A DNA stretch of 64,000 bases from Helicoverpa zea (GCF_022581195.2 NC_061471.1:1240001-1304000); one strand, 5' to 3'. Counted from the first letter of the stretch, positions 1-12,125 are shown. Translations and numbers: made by a program. Notes: generated by a model not told the origin, from the letters alone.

Positions 1-1240
1 ACTCCGGCACAGAATTCTGCCAGTCACGAGGGTCGAACAGGCCGCCCGTCATTTTCATAAATTTCACAACCCTAGCGCCACGGCCACTTAAATGCCAACT
101 TTATGAGCGACATATTAAGGTTTGATTTGGTATATTTACATTTGTATTTTACGACATTCCTCTTTTGGGTCGTGACGGTATAAACGGTATGTATAGAAAA
201 ATTTGATTATTCATGGCGAGTTTGAGAAAAATTACACACGAGCTTTCGTGCGGTAACGTACCGTACGTTGCTTTCTGCTGATTAGCTGTCTTTGATGCTT
301 TTAACTTGTTGGGCATTGTACCTTTCGAAACTCATGGGTTTTTGAACATAGACGATGGAGATTACGGGTTCTGAAACCATCAGATCAGCTGCATCTGTGA
401 TGAAAGAGGTCATGGTAACTCCATTCCCGTTGCTAAGCCAAAAAGAGGTCTAAATAAATTTCCCGACAAACGGACAAAGCAGTTCCCTCAACCTTCAAAA
501 TAGCATCACGCTATCCACAGAAGTACATAGCCGCGCCTCAATATCGATCCCAATTTACCAGGGTAGCAGGACAAGCGCAGAGTTTCCACAATGTATCGTA
601 CACGGAAGCGAAGACGCCCCGCAGCGCCTGCCAGTAACAGGCGGGCCTGTGAAAAGCGCTGTGTAGACTACGCTAATTAGTTTCAAGTGAAACTCTGTAC
701 GTTCATGCGAGCCTAGTAATTTCGATTGAGAGTTTAATGATCTTACTGATAGTTAAGTTATTGTTACAGGGTTTGCTCGTAAGGTTATGGCTTCGGATCA
801 CGGCAGAGGGTGTAAGTAAATATTCATGAATAACTTATACAGTTATTGGTATGACTTACATTTATTGCAACCTGTTAGTTTATTGTTATTGGTTGCTAAA
901 TTAGGTTGGTAACGCATTTGTTACTTCGTATTATGCGTAGTGTGACAAAAGGACATTGAGTTGGAGAATATTGCTAGTTGCTTTATTTTTGGCTTATAAG
1001 TTCGCTCATCCATACTCTATCTGTGAGTCTAATTTATGAACTAGCTGCTCCTATACCTGTAACCACTTCTACACTACCTACAAATGGTTCTAAACCTCAC
1101 ATGAGCCTTCAATACCAGTTCATTTCAAAGGTACTGCCAACACCCAAACAAATATCATTAGGGCACCACAGCAAGAGGTTCCTGCTTGCCAAACGATAGT
1201 TAAGCATGTAGACAGTTAGGCATCCCTCAAAAACTTGCGT
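1..1240. other. unassigned intronic DNA, start of window
   Basis: Presumed hth intron. I see no exon or complete mobile element. A GC-richer patch at about 530-690 contains TACCAGG at 556-562 and a small inverted repeat built on GCCTG/CAGGC near 625-655. The rest is AT-rich with no assigned function. Confidence 0.4.
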
Positions 1241-1244
1241 GGAG

Positions 1245-1283
1245 AGCGGGGGGGGAGAGGGGTGAAGAGGGGGAAGGTGCGGG
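1245..1283 (+). other. putative G-quadruplex tract
   Basis: Four G-runs of 8, 4, 5 and 3 bases lie at 1248-1255, 1259-1262, 1269-1273 and 1281-1283. They are separated by loops of 3, 6 and 7 bases, which satisfies the usual G3+N1-7 rule. The G-rich strand is plus, so a minus-strand hth transcript would carry the C-rich complement here. Folding is inferred only. Confidence 0.45.
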
Positions 1284-2589
1284 AACCCTCTGTAACTAAA
1301 TTTTGAACTGTCACGTAGATTAATGATACCAGGCGGCGCGATACGCGGTAATGTCGACCGATTTGGATGGATACGACTAGGAGGATTTTTGGAATGAGCT
1401 TTTGAAGGGAAATGCAAGAGTTTTCGGAGAAAAATAAATGAAATAGTTCAAGTAACATGTCCTCAGTGGAACTAGTTAATTAAAAAACCAGGTATTTCTT
1501 CCATACGTTTGTATACTCTGGACATAAAGCTAAACTTATCAATACGTCTAATAGCTACCAACTTAGTTATAAGATCTTAGATGGAACTTTAGAGTTGTGA
1601 CCTAAAACCTAAATAATCCTACCTAAGTCATCTTTTCTCTTCTATTGAGTCCTTCTATACAAAAATCAGAAACAATTCTATTACTCCCAAAAACATCATA
1701 ATATTAAGGTATGTCCACACTAATTCATTCTGAAAGCGACGGCGCGGCGCGGGGTACCGAATGGATTTCGGAAATCGATGGCGTCCAAAAATATTTACAA
1801 GGACCACGTGCGCTTTCACGCACGTTGTGTGTTATGTGTGTACACCTTTATATAACACGTCGTGTGTAATGGTTTAACCCTATGTGTGTTATTTTGAAAG
1901 TTCTAAATAGAGACGGAACGAGACAGATGCTGGATCTTAGCATCAGGACAACTGAAGATGATGATTGAAAGTGCATGGTTGAAGCGTTTTATGGCGTTAT
2001 AGGCCTTAAGATGGCTGAAGTGATAACTAAATATGATAGTTGTACTAGATAAGGTGGACTGGGAACTAAACTTGGTGGATTTCAAAAAGAAAATGACGCA
2101 AGGTGTGTGGACGTTCAGGACATTTTTGATAGAGCTTTTCTCAATAGTGTGTCGAGAGAAGATACACTGTCAGAGACAGGTTATAAAACTTGAAATAAAT
2201 ATCATTTTATTAAAACCAATAAATAAAGCTTAACTATTGCTAAACCCCAAAAACTGATAAACTAGCAAAAAACCATTATCACCGCCAAACAGAACGGCCC
2301 AGCCGATAAATTTAAAATATACACACCAAATGATTTAATAACAAAATAAACAATAAATAAACGTGAAAATTCACCAAAAACCGACCGCCCATTAAATTTA
2401 TAGGCCAACAGTAGTCGATACACAATATTTAGATGAATATTCAATATATAAATAAAACCACGACCTACAGCAAGCGAGAGTAAAAAATACCTACTACAAT
2501 ATAAATTATGAAAAACACTACACTGACACACGGCCAGTAAACGTCACTGCGATCAGCTGATCAAATATATTGCTACTATAAAAAGTGAA
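1284..2589. other. unassigned intronic DNA
   Basis: AT-rich DNA. It contains TACCAGGCGGCGC at 1327-1339, one of the fuller matches to the motif discussed in the findings, and a perfect 12-bp palindrome, GATCAGCTGATC, at 2551-2562 with a CAGCTG E-box core. I see no exon with splice signals. Confidence 0.4.
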
Positions 2590-2960
2590 AACGCAAACTA
2601 CTCTGCCCCTACGGCCATCCCTCTCCGACTTACAACGCGTTCCCATGTCGGAACGAGACAGCGAAGCGGGTCGACGTCGCGTAAAATGATATATTAATGT
2701 CAGCTGTGTTTAGGACCTTGCGAGTCTACAAAATAATAGATGGTAACAAATAAATTACTCGTTGAGTGCATTTCTGAACGAAATTCGGGCGGTCGTCGAC
2801 CGGCCGTGGCTGCGGTGCGTAAATCACGATTGATATACGACTCGCGAAGGTCGCCATCTTGAATGTTGCGTTCGAATTTTGAATGTGTACGCGCCATTGG
2901 CTCGCTTGTGCACTTGTCAAACTGATTTTGGCGGGATTTCGGTTTGTAGGTTATGTTTAC
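2590..2960. promoter_or_regulatory. CpG-rich island, possible regulatory element
   Basis: This stretch is clearly richer in G, C and CpG than its flanks, with clustered GTCGAC, CGGCCG and TCGCG words, and it carries an inverted CCAAT box (GCCATTGG) at about 2891-2900. Such islands in introns of developmental genes are often enhancers or alternative promoters, but no TATA box, initiator or conserved profile can be demonstrated here. The open frames across it look like by-products of base composition. Confidence 0.25.
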
Positions 2961-4600
2961 GATTTGATGATGGGAACGTTTTGAGATTTCTGCTTTGCAA
3001 TTCAGATAGGCAATAGAACCTACTGTTTCATAGACTCTTAATATGGAGATGTTAGCATTATACGTTGATGTCCACATAAAATATGGTTGTAACTTTCAAT
3101 GAATGAGTTGACGTTGCGGTTTTGATGAATATGTCTGAACATTAACTGTAGCAAAAACGTTAGAATTGATACTGCTTCAATTTTACATTAGATTGACAAA
3201 TGATACCGCCACGGGCTCATTTACAACGCATAATGAGCACTCTTTTTAGTCCTGACGATGGTATCGAAACTGAACAAACATGCGCTTATCAGCCGTCAAT
3301 CTGACAGCTTGCAATCACCAGCATCTTTAATTGTGATTTGTTACAAATTACGCGGATCATTCTTTGCTAAACGGACAATTATCATCGGTCATAATTCCAT
3401 AATTAATGGCTGCAATGACTCAAGTCCACGAAGTAGGGATAGATGAGCGGAGATGTCATAATGCTGGTAGGTCAGGAAGGCGCCTGACCTACTCAAATTC
3501 ATACTATAGTCATGACCAAAACAATCAGTTACGAGTGAACTAGCAAGGCATTTGTTCTTTGAAACATCTGTCAACGATTTTTGGTATTACAAAAATGGTT
3601 AGGGTAAAAGAAGGCCTGTAAGAGCGAAAACAATAACGTTCCTCGTCCCCAGTACACCCGCATTTTGACGCGCTTTCTTAGAAGATTTTCCGTGATCACA
3701 TCTCCTCTAGTCATTTTGTTCTCCATGGTCAAGTCCTTGATCGGGGGTTATGTCTCAGTGAGATCGGGTGTTGCAGGGTACGCAGGCTAGATGAAAGGAA
3801 ATATACTTAGTGAACATGTAGACGGATTTAGACTAGTTTATATTGGTTGAGATTTATGCTCTGTGGAGATCGGATCAGTATTATGATGAGGTAGAACAAG
3901 TGAGCTTTCAGTTCTATGTTTTCATTACGCCATGCAATTGTTCTTTGGCGTTTGTCTTCTCGTATATAACGTGTTTTATAGCACTTTTGTAAATGTCGTT
4001 TGCTTGTTATTATAAGAGGTCTGACAAGAGTCTGGAAAACTTTTTGAAGTTTTTTCGCCATTCGTACAGGATGGAGTTACATGCGGGTGGTGAGCTTTTT
4101 ATTTTTGGTATTTAACATCAACGTTCTCTCAAGATCACTTAAGAATCTCTTCAAGTTTACCAACAACTTCGAGGTCTTACTTACAGTCTTAGAAACAGGA
4201 AAGAAAAAGCCTAAATTCAATGACTTGAATCCACCAAAAAATCACTGGCATACCTAATTCATCAAAAAGCTATCAGCCTTAAAAATAAAAACTAAATTTT
4301 TCTACTTACCCCAGTTGCCTCCGGGCGTACCAACACTACAAACGTAATAACAATGGCCGATATCTATCCTATTTGTAATTAACAAGTAGTATTAACAACC
4401 GATAGGAATCAATGCTATTGCGTTCGTGTTATACTGCTGCGGAACCATTAATCAAATTTAGGGGCCCGTGCCTGCTTTTCGAATGGAGAAACCATTAGAA
4501 GTGGGCGGAGATTCTGGCTTTGATTTTATATAAGTAATATTTTTTTTCGAGTTGTTTTTTTGTATTTGTACCTACTTATTAGGGTTTTCTTTTTTATTTA
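2961..4600. other. unassigned intronic DNA with one hairpin
   Basis: No gene or complete repeat is recognised. A perfect 10-bp inverted repeat, GTAGGTCAGG...CCTGACCTAC with a 6-nt loop, lies at 3467-3492. Its purpose is unknown, and it is too short to be a microRNA precursor. Confidence 0.4.
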
Positions 4601-4740
4601 AACTAGCTGTTTTCCCGAGTTTTCACTCGCGTCCCGCTCCTATTTAGATAAAATATAGCCTATGTTACTCAGGGGCAGTGCTTGTTTTCAAATCTATAAA
4701 CGAACAAAATGTTTTCTCTTGTTTATATCAGTGTAATATA
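4601..4740 (+). repeat. degraded lepidopteran retroposon tail
   Basis: The segment starts AACTAGCTGTTTTCCCGAGT and continues through ATAAAATATAGCCTATGTTACTCAGG. I recognise this as the 3' portion of a very common lepidopteran retroposon family. Two better-kept copies in the same orientation are at 11951-12125 and 48741-48936. This copy is worn after about 4690 and shows no clear target duplication. Confidence 0.6.
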
Positions 4741-6687
4741 TCAATCGTTATATTCTAGACGATCCTTTTATTGCTATTTATTGTTATGACACCAAACTTC
4801 AGGGCTATTTTACTCGTTCGCTGCACTATCAACAAATCTAACCATACGGAACCAACACAACAGAAATATGCAGATCCTAATCAACTCAAAGAAACAAAGC
4901 TTATTCTACCATTAATTAATATTGTGAGTCGATACCGGCGAGCAAATCAACGAACAGACAGACAACTCGATAGCACGGCTTTCAAACAAAGAAAAAACCT
5001 CTGTGCACGGACCTCTCTGTCACTCTTCACGTGAAAAAGAGAGACTGATATCCAATTTCAGTGCACCGTTCGTATTTTATGATAAATAGGTGTACCAACG
5101 GCCGAGTGTGTTCCCGTGTCCGATTGATATTGTTTGCATTTAATTTATTTTATGCATCAACAGAATTTTGCACTAAATGAATACCACGTTTCCGGACTGA
5201 CGGAATTATGGGATTTTACAGAAATACGGAGCGCGTATCCGAACGTTGTGTGCGCTCGAAATTCGAACGGGATTGAAATGAATACGTCATTTTATATACT
5301 CTTTTTTTTTAATATTTTAATATTGGAATTGGATTTTTTTGCAAATGACGTGCGATACGGCGTTCTTTTTTTGAATTTTGCTTTTTAAATGGCCGTGTAT
5401 TGTCGTGTGATTGCGTTTTGCAGCGAACTTTATGGATAGCGTTTGTTCTGTTGATCAAATAAAAACTATTTTTAAATTTTGCTACGAGATTTAAAGATGC
5501 TAGACAATAGCGTCGTTACAAGCAATGCTCACAATGCTGACCAGACAAGCTAGCCGATCGTTTACATATGCATAATTTGCCTCATTAGCTTTTATTTTTT
5601 GCGTGACAGCATTAAAAAGCCAAAGATCACTCAATGATTGGTCCATACATATCTAATGACGTCATCAACGTGACTTGCGATTCTAATAAAAACCGCATTC
5701 CAAATTTGGATTTCTCTAAACAGTTTTGTACCGTGCAATTAATAACTACAAAGGTTATTTTAGATTACACGCGCGGACGCAGTTTTCAGAAGGTCATAAA
5801 CGGCGTTTACGCAAATTGAGAATAAAAAGCATTATGGCGACGTTTTATGGTTGGTTTTTGTGTGTTTATGGCAAATGAGAGTTGTTCGAACGCCTATAAA
5901 TTAACTGGTTTTAATGACCTAATCAAATTTTACGACGCGAGGCGAATCTCGCGCGGACTCCTAGTGTTGGCCGATTGACTTATTGTGCTGAAAAAAAAAA
6001 CGTTCGCGATCCGTAATTATTTTTGGATTTTTATGAAGATTGGAATTTCTGTTTTTTTTTTTACGTAGCTGCTGTATGATTTATGATGCCTTCCTGAAGC
6101 TTACCCATCGCATCTGAAACAAGGAGAAAAAATATATTTAAAAACACATTACGTTAGCAAGTTCATTATGTGGGATTATTTGAGTTATTTTAAGAGTGCA
6201 GGGGAGCAGAGAAAGTTTTTACTCGAAGTTTTTTAACAACGGTTTTTGAGTGTGGATGTAAAAATGAAGTTTTTTTTTTTCAGGGGACCAGTTTTTGTTG
6301 GGAGCATCTGATGTGGCTGTGGGTACTTTTGTAGGGGATCGATCTATATGTCTGATCACGTAAATAATGGAGGCTGCTTTGAAGAAAGAAATAGAGCTAG
6401 AACAAGAGTATTTTGCCGCATTTCCTATTCATATTTTTTTGTGTAAACAGACGCAGAATATTATTTTATTCCGCCTGTTAGGCTCAAACGCATCTTAAGA
6501 ATTTAGTTCTACATTATTTTGGTGTTTGTTTGGTTGTCCTAAATAAATAAATTACAGTTTTGGCTCTCATTATTAGGCATTCCATAACCAAATTACAGTG
6601 TGTAGGTATATTTTTTTTAACATGACGAACCAGACATATTACGCGTTTGCGATAAGGGCCAATTTGTTTTGATAAATCTACTATAAA
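4741..6687. other. unassigned AT-rich intronic DNA
   Basis: Nothing with exon or repeat structure is seen. Poly-T runs are frequent at 5300-5345 and 6050-6065. The few short open frames show no recognisable protein family. Confidence 0.4.
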
Positions 6688-6700
6688 TACCTATAACTAG

Positions 6701-7011
6701 TACCTTTTCTAAGTTTGTTTGTACTTTCTAAGGAGGTATAGGTATCTTAGACACCAATGACTGTGTTTCGGATGGCACGTTAAACTGCAGGTCTCGGCTG
6801 TCATTGAACACTCATGACAGTCGTTACGGGTAGTCAGAAGCCAGTAAGTCTGACACCAGTCTAAACAAGGGATATTGGGTTGCCCGGGTAACTGGGTTGA
6901 GGAGGTCAGATAAGCAGTTGCTTCTTGTAAAGCACTGGTACTCGGCTGCATCCGGTTAGACTGGAAGCCGACCCCAACATAGTTGGGCAAGTGGCTCGGA
7001 GGATGATGAAT
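6701..7011 (-). mobile_element. SINE-like retroposon, near-complete copy
   Basis: This roughly 311-bp element is read on the minus strand. It begins with a CATCATCC stretch, runs through GTTGGGGTCGGCTTCCAG and CCTCCTCAACCCAGTTACCC, and ends with CTTAGAAAAGGTA. I recognise this order from a family abundant in lepidopteran, especially noctuid, genomes. A perfect 13-bp direct repeat, TACCTATAACTAG, flanks it at 6688-6700 and 7012-7024, as expected for target-primed retroposition. The length and lack of a coding frame point to a SINE or short non-autonomous element; the 93-aa frame across it is incidental. Partial copies lie at 26493-26657, 45113-45241, 46297-46405, 49605-49720 and 50779-50840. 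Confidence 0.8.
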
Positions 7012-7254
7012 TACCTATAACTAGACCAAAGATATGCAAACAAGTGAGTACGTTAATCATCTACGCATATTCGCAACAGGCCTTCACAAAAATTCCGTCC
7101 AAATATTTACGGATTTCCCAACGGCCCTAAATTGAGCCTAATCTATAAGATACACCGTATATGTACAAGATACAGATACAGTGTATCTAACCCCGAATCT
7201 TACTGATACACTATCGCAAAGGTCTGTTATCATTATCGCCTTATCAGTTATCTT

Positions 7255-7286
7255 TGACAGCCACTTGACGTTTGACAGGTTGACAG
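7255..7286 (+). promoter_or_regulatory. cluster of three TGACAG (Meis/Hth-type) sites
   Basis: TGACAG occurs at 7255-7260, 7273-7278 and 7281-7286, all on the plus strand and each preceded by T or TT. TTGACAG is the core monomer site of Meis/Prep/Hth TALE homeodomains (established). Occupancy by Hth is inferred. Confidence 0.35.
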
Positions 7287-7289
7287 ATC

Positions 7290-8260
7290 ATCACTCAAGA
7301 AGTTACAAAGTTATGAATTATTTTAGATGTTTTTAACCCCTCTGCTCGACAAGGTTTTGACATATGACTTTACCGTTGATTCGGCGGGATATTTTGAATC
7401 GCGACATGGAAGTCAAAAATTTGTACTAACTTTCAACACATGAATTCTAAGTCCGTAATGCCTGATCAGAAGTATTTTAACTATAACTTTAGAGCTCACT
7501 TATTTGACAACAACGTGCGAAGGTCAAATGGGGTCAGTTAATTCAGAAAAAGATAAAAATTACGGTGTTTTTAAGTCTATCGAAAAGTTAGGCCTTTCAA
7601 ATTTGGTGAAAACTTACCAATAAATAATCGCATCACTTTCTCAAACACAACACAAACGTCATATTTATAACATTTTCAATCCATTGCAACACATTTCGTG
7701 CACTTATTTATGTTCAATAACTAAAAAATCAGCACATAAAATATACAATAAAAATGAACAATTTACAAGATCAAAGTCACAGACAAGAAGTAGATTTGGA
7801 ATAGAGTATTTTTTTTTTTTCAATCAGCGGTGTGCATTCGATACCTAAATCGGATATTTATTATAAATAATCGAATACCAATTTTATATATATTTTTTTA
7901 ATAGCAACTTATTTCAATTTTATTAATTAATTTTAAATTATAGGTTCAATTTGTTTTTGTTGTTAAGAAAAATGATATTTAAGTGTTATGAAAGTTTTTA
8001 GCATTAAATTTTTATATGTATTATTTATTTTGGTGTTGCGTCATTCGTAATAATTTTTAACTTTAATTGAATTTTTATTACCTATTACGGAATTTTAATT
8101 TATTCTTATATTATTTCTCAACAATTCTAAGATTTTTGTTTCGGCGGAGGGTAAGCCTGGCGTTCTGAAATATAATGCAATTTGTAACTACCAAAGTCAT
8201 GTACTTATTTGATGATGAGAAACAATAATAATAATTGATTGATTTTAAAGTCACCAAATA
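7290..8260. other. unassigned AT-rich intronic DNA
   Basis: Very AT-rich, especially 7850-8110. No exon, complete repeat or structured element is recognised. Confidence 0.4.
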
Positions 8261-8956
8261 TTTTTAACCGAATCCCAAAAAAGGAGGTGGTTCTCAATTT
8301 GGATGCTTGTTTTTGGTCGAAAGGGGTCCCCATATTTGTTATTAGGTCCAGGATCTGATGATGGAAACCTTGAGAAATCGAGGGCAACTCTCGAAAATTG
8401 TAAGCATAGATAAGGTTATAACTTGACACTCAGATGTATGTCTGATAACACTATGAAACAGTAAAGGTTTAGAGCTGACCTGATGATGGAGACGAGAGAA
8501 GTTCGGTTGTCGAGTTCCCTCGACCTTCTCTGGTCTCCATCATCAGGTCAGCTCCAAACCTTCACTGTTGCAGAGGCCTCGTAAATACGAATAATATAAG
8601 CCCAAACACGAGAAAGTTTATATTCAGTTGTCGAGTTCCCTCGACCTTCACTGGTCTCCATCATCGGGTCAGCTCAAAACCTTCACTGTTGAATAGTGCT
8701 ACCAGGCAAACACCTGAGTGATAAGATTTCACCCTATGTATTTCTGCAACTTTCGAAAGTCGCCCTCGATTTCTCAAGGTTTCCATCGTCAGATCCTGAC
8801 CTGATGATAATGGGACCACCTCGGAAGTATACGCTATCAAACAAAAAAAGAATCATCAAAATCGATAAATAAATGGCTGAGTAATCGCGTAACAAACATA
8901 CAAAAAAAAAAACGGTCGAATTGAGAACCTCCGCTTTTTGGGAAGTCGGTTAAAAA
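8261..8956. repeat. nested foldback dispersed repeat
   Basis: The outer arms are inverted copies. The left arm begins TTTTTAACCGAATCCC at 8261 and the right arm ends GGAAGTCGGTTAAAAA at about 8956; both include GGAGG and a GGTTCTCAATT word or its complement. A second inverted pair, GATCTGATGATGG...GAAATCGAGGG, lies at about 8352-8400 and 8746-8795. Inside, a unit of about 65 bp containing GTTGTCGAGTTCCCTCGACC and TCTCCATCATC is repeated at about 8508-8573 and 8627-8692. The outer sequence (ACCGACTTCC-AAAAAGGAGG-TTCTCAATT) is familiar from lepidopteran dispersed repeats. I cannot tell a native element from a head-to-head pair of insertions. It has no coding capacity. Confidence 0.65.
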
Positions 8957-11090
8957 TAAGTCGGCGGCGGCCATCTTTCCATCTTGGACCAACTTTCGAT
9001 GAACAGCGAGTAGCACTTCCGACTACCTATTTTCCCTTTCAAACAATAAAATCGTCATAAAATTTTGCGATAACTACACCTAACTACAGCTCTCGTCAAA
9101 TAGCTTTGCCGCTCAGTTAAAAAGTTTGAAGTAACGAATCGCCATTAAGTTTGGCAGGTCTACAGGAATTCTGCACATAAAACACCCGAAGAAATAAATA
9201 AGTCTTCATTTGCCGTCTTCAGAAACCCTAAAAACCGAAGATTTTTTTTATTCCGGCTACAACGTATTTTCTACCACTGATTTTCTAGCTTTTTTTTTCA
9301 AAATAAATTAAGTCATTTTACTTTTCCTAATTTATTTTCAGATTATGATAAGTATACAAAAGTGCAATTTAGTAATATTATAATATCAAATAATATAAAA
9401 TTATTAAATCGATTCTTTATTTTAACGAATCGGATCATTCGATGCAAAACTTCTATCACCGTCGCCATCTTGTCTATGCGTCTTCAAATTTAAAAAAACA
9501 ACTAATGTAAACAAACATGGCGAGTTCGATCAGAATTCGCGCTAATTACGATTGGATTTTAAAAAGGTATATTTCTAACGGGATGCTAAATATGAAAGGT
9601 TTGAATGCGTAAAAATAATTTAAATTTATTTAATTATTTTATTTAGACTCACAAATGCGGTTTGATTGGAAAGAAAATAAATATGAGCGTAAACAATTAG
9701 GAAAATGTATGACTGATTCGCAGACCCCGATTGGGGTCTAAACCGAGCTTACGGTGACATTGATGTTCAGACCCCGATTGGGGTCCGCTACGGATTTGAC
9801 GGTTAAAGAATTATGTGTGGTTAGGTAGTTATACAACTGTGTTTTGACAATGTTCTGTATAATTATTTGGGAGCCTTTTGGACATAAATGCAGCTGTTGA
9901 TATGCTTCTCCTTAAGTTGAAAAAGTTTTCATTTTTGCCTATTTTGCCAAGCTTCTAATGAACACAAACATATTTAGTTTACAAAGTTAACTGAACGTTC
10001 AGGTAAACTTGATATATAGTTCTATATTCATGATAATGATTACCACTCATATCATAGCCCAGGCACTATTTCATAAGTTGTTAAGAAAAGAGCTACTTCT
10101 TCAAAATACAATATACAAGTCACCCCGAAGTTGTCTACTATTCACTCGATACTGCGCTTACACAAGGCATCAAATAGCTTCAGAGAGACATTGCTATATG
10201 AAGAGAACTCTCATACGAATCAGACAGACATTGCTATGTTAAAGAACTCTCACACGGATCAAAATAATCTCCCTATACCTAACTGACGATCCTATCTCCC
10301 AAGGTTTGCCAGGATAAGAATTCTTGCCTAAGATGCTGGAAAGATGCTGGCTAATTAGAGAAGGGGTTTTTCTCAGCAAACGTGCTCCGATGTAGTCGGC
10401 TTAATTCGTGTTTACATTCCGTGGCTGGGCCGGTTACGGGCCGGTTCTACTATTGGTAACTAGAGGTTAGGTTGTTAACTTGCCGTTAGATTTCTTTGAG
10501 TTACTGTTGATCTGATGTTGGGTATTATTGATCTTTGTGTGTAGATGACAGTTTTGAAGACTAAAGTGTAATTTATAGGATAAAATAAAGAAGTTTTACA
10601 GGTGTTTTGAACAGATTTTGAAAACTTCTTTACCTATAGGAAGCCAATCCTTGGTAGGCCGTGCAAAACCTCGTTAAACACCATACATTATGTAGTGCAT
10701 TTGAAATCACGGGAAACAGCATAGTAACATGTCATTCCAATTAAATCTTCTCAAAAGTACCTTTAAACGTTACAGAAACGACTAAAACTCTCCCAAATTC
10801 CTTAAGAAATATCCTACACTCGTTTAAGTATTCCCAGTTAAACTTAGATCATGTAAAACACTGGATGGTCGAGCGCGGTGCAGTCGGCCGTGTTGTGAGT
10901 CGGCCCTACTTGGAAATGTACGTATGATTCCACTTACTGGATAGCGTGCGGCTTACATGCCGAGGTTGTGGGGTACTTTCTAGAAGATTTTTTTATTTTT
11001 TATTTATCCATTTATTTTAGGAATTAAGACAATATCAGTATGTATAAAATATCATATTTTTGGATAGAGTTATATTGTTGTAGATTTATT
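8957..11090. other. unassigned intronic DNA
   Basis: Mostly AT-rich. The only structured item is the pair of near-palindromes at 9721-9785. A weak inverted repeat, AAAGAAGTTTT/AAAACTTCTTT, lies near 10587-10631. No exon is evident. Confidence 0.4.
9721..9785. promoter_or_regulatory. paired near-palindromes GACCCCGATTGGGGTC
   Basis: CAGACCCCGATTGGGGTC appears twice, at 9721-9738 and 9768-9785. Each copy has two complementary 6-bp halves (GACCCC/GGGGTC) around GATT. Two identical 18-bp copies 47 bp apart in AT-rich DNA look like either a dimeric protein-binding site or the ends of a small unrecognised insertion. Confidence 0.35.
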
Positions 11091-11135
11091 TTTTACCGAC
11101 TTAAAAAAAAAGAGGAGGATTTTTTTTAAATATAT
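11091..11135 (+). repeat. terminal remnant of the 8.3-8.9 kb repeat family
   Basis: TTTTTACCGACTT followed by an A-run and GAGGAGGATTTTTTTT resembles the outer arm of the 8261-8956 element. Only about 45 bp can be aligned, so this is a fragment. Confidence 0.4.
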
Positions 11136-11469
11136 TGGGGAGTGATTTATACATGCATAACAATAAAATTACTAAGTAGGTACCTACGGGGGAAAAAATA
11201 AGTGTGTAAAAAATTCAAAATAAATACGAGTTATTTGAAAGTGCATTAGAAAGTTCCAAAAAATCTATGTAAAGTAATAATATTGATAAACATGAAATGT
11301 GTTATTGGAATCATGTGTTTAGAAACGGGAAGCCGATCTGTCAAGATCTGTAATCACCGTGAAAATATTATATTGCTCATCTATAATCCTGATACGTTAT
11401 CATCGAGATAAATGATAAAACTATGTTATTAAACTAACGTAGCAACAAAAATTTGCAAAAACCACGAGA

Positions 11470-11662
11470 TTGGGTACCCACACACTGCGAACTTTTAGTC
11501 GGCCGATAGTTTGTTTGGGCTTATAAATCAGTATGAAGATGAATGGTAGTGCACTCATTGGAAAAATCAGGTATTTAGCCGGTATCAGACCGACTGAAAA
11601 CTTTGATTGAATTAAAAAATTTTGCCAACCGTTGGGTCAACTGTTTAGTCGTCAGTGTGCAA
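11470..11662 (+). repeat. probable MITE-like dispersed repeat
   Basis: The segment runs from GGGTACCCACACACTGCGAA through AACTTTTAGTCGGCCGATAG and AAATCAGGTATTTAGCC to GTCAGTGTGCAAC. I recognise similar sequence as a dispersed non-coding repeat of Lepidoptera. The ends are only loosely complementary (CACACTG against CAGTGTG) and I could not define a target duplication, so class and limits are uncertain. Confidence 0.45.
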
Positions 11663-11950
11663 CATCAACCATTGTTATCAAAAGACCGTGAAATTGGAGA
11701 TATCTAATATAAATACACTTCTAGATATAATAACGGATTACTTTTCCTCATATTTTAAGATAAAAAACAAACAAATATAAATTTGCATTGACGTCAAAAC
11801 CCAGACATGACATCAATAATTGTCAATAGGTATGTGAAATATAACATTAAATTAGAAAGCCGTTAGAAATGTTTATATGATTAAATATAGATACAGTATA
11901 AAATAAAAGTGTTTTTATTGGACTGATGAGGAAGTTTATAAAAAAAAAAA

Positions 11951-12125
11951 AGTTGCTGTTTTCCCGCGGTTTACTCATGAACTACTGCTCTTACCGGGAT
12001 AAATTAGTTAGTAGATAGCTTATGTTACTCGGGAAGAGTGTAGCTTTCCAACGGTGCAAAAAAAATTCTAATCGGTCTAGTAGTTTTGGAGCCTTTAGGG
12101 TAAAACTAAACCAACACACAAAAAA
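11951..12125 (+). repeat. lepidopteran retroposon tail, second copy
   Basis: Same family as 4601-4740 and 48741-48936. It holds TTTTCCCGCGGTTTACTC, a TATGTTACTCGGGAAGAGTG block, TAGCTTTCCAACGGTG, and a CTAGTAGTTTTGGAGCC block. The last two words usually occur just before a short A-rich tail in this family. No transposition protein is encoded. Confidence 0.65.

Noticed and set aside
6709..6990. 93-codon minus-strand ORF
   Set aside because: It lies wholly inside the SINE-like element, and such frames recur with every copy of the repeat.
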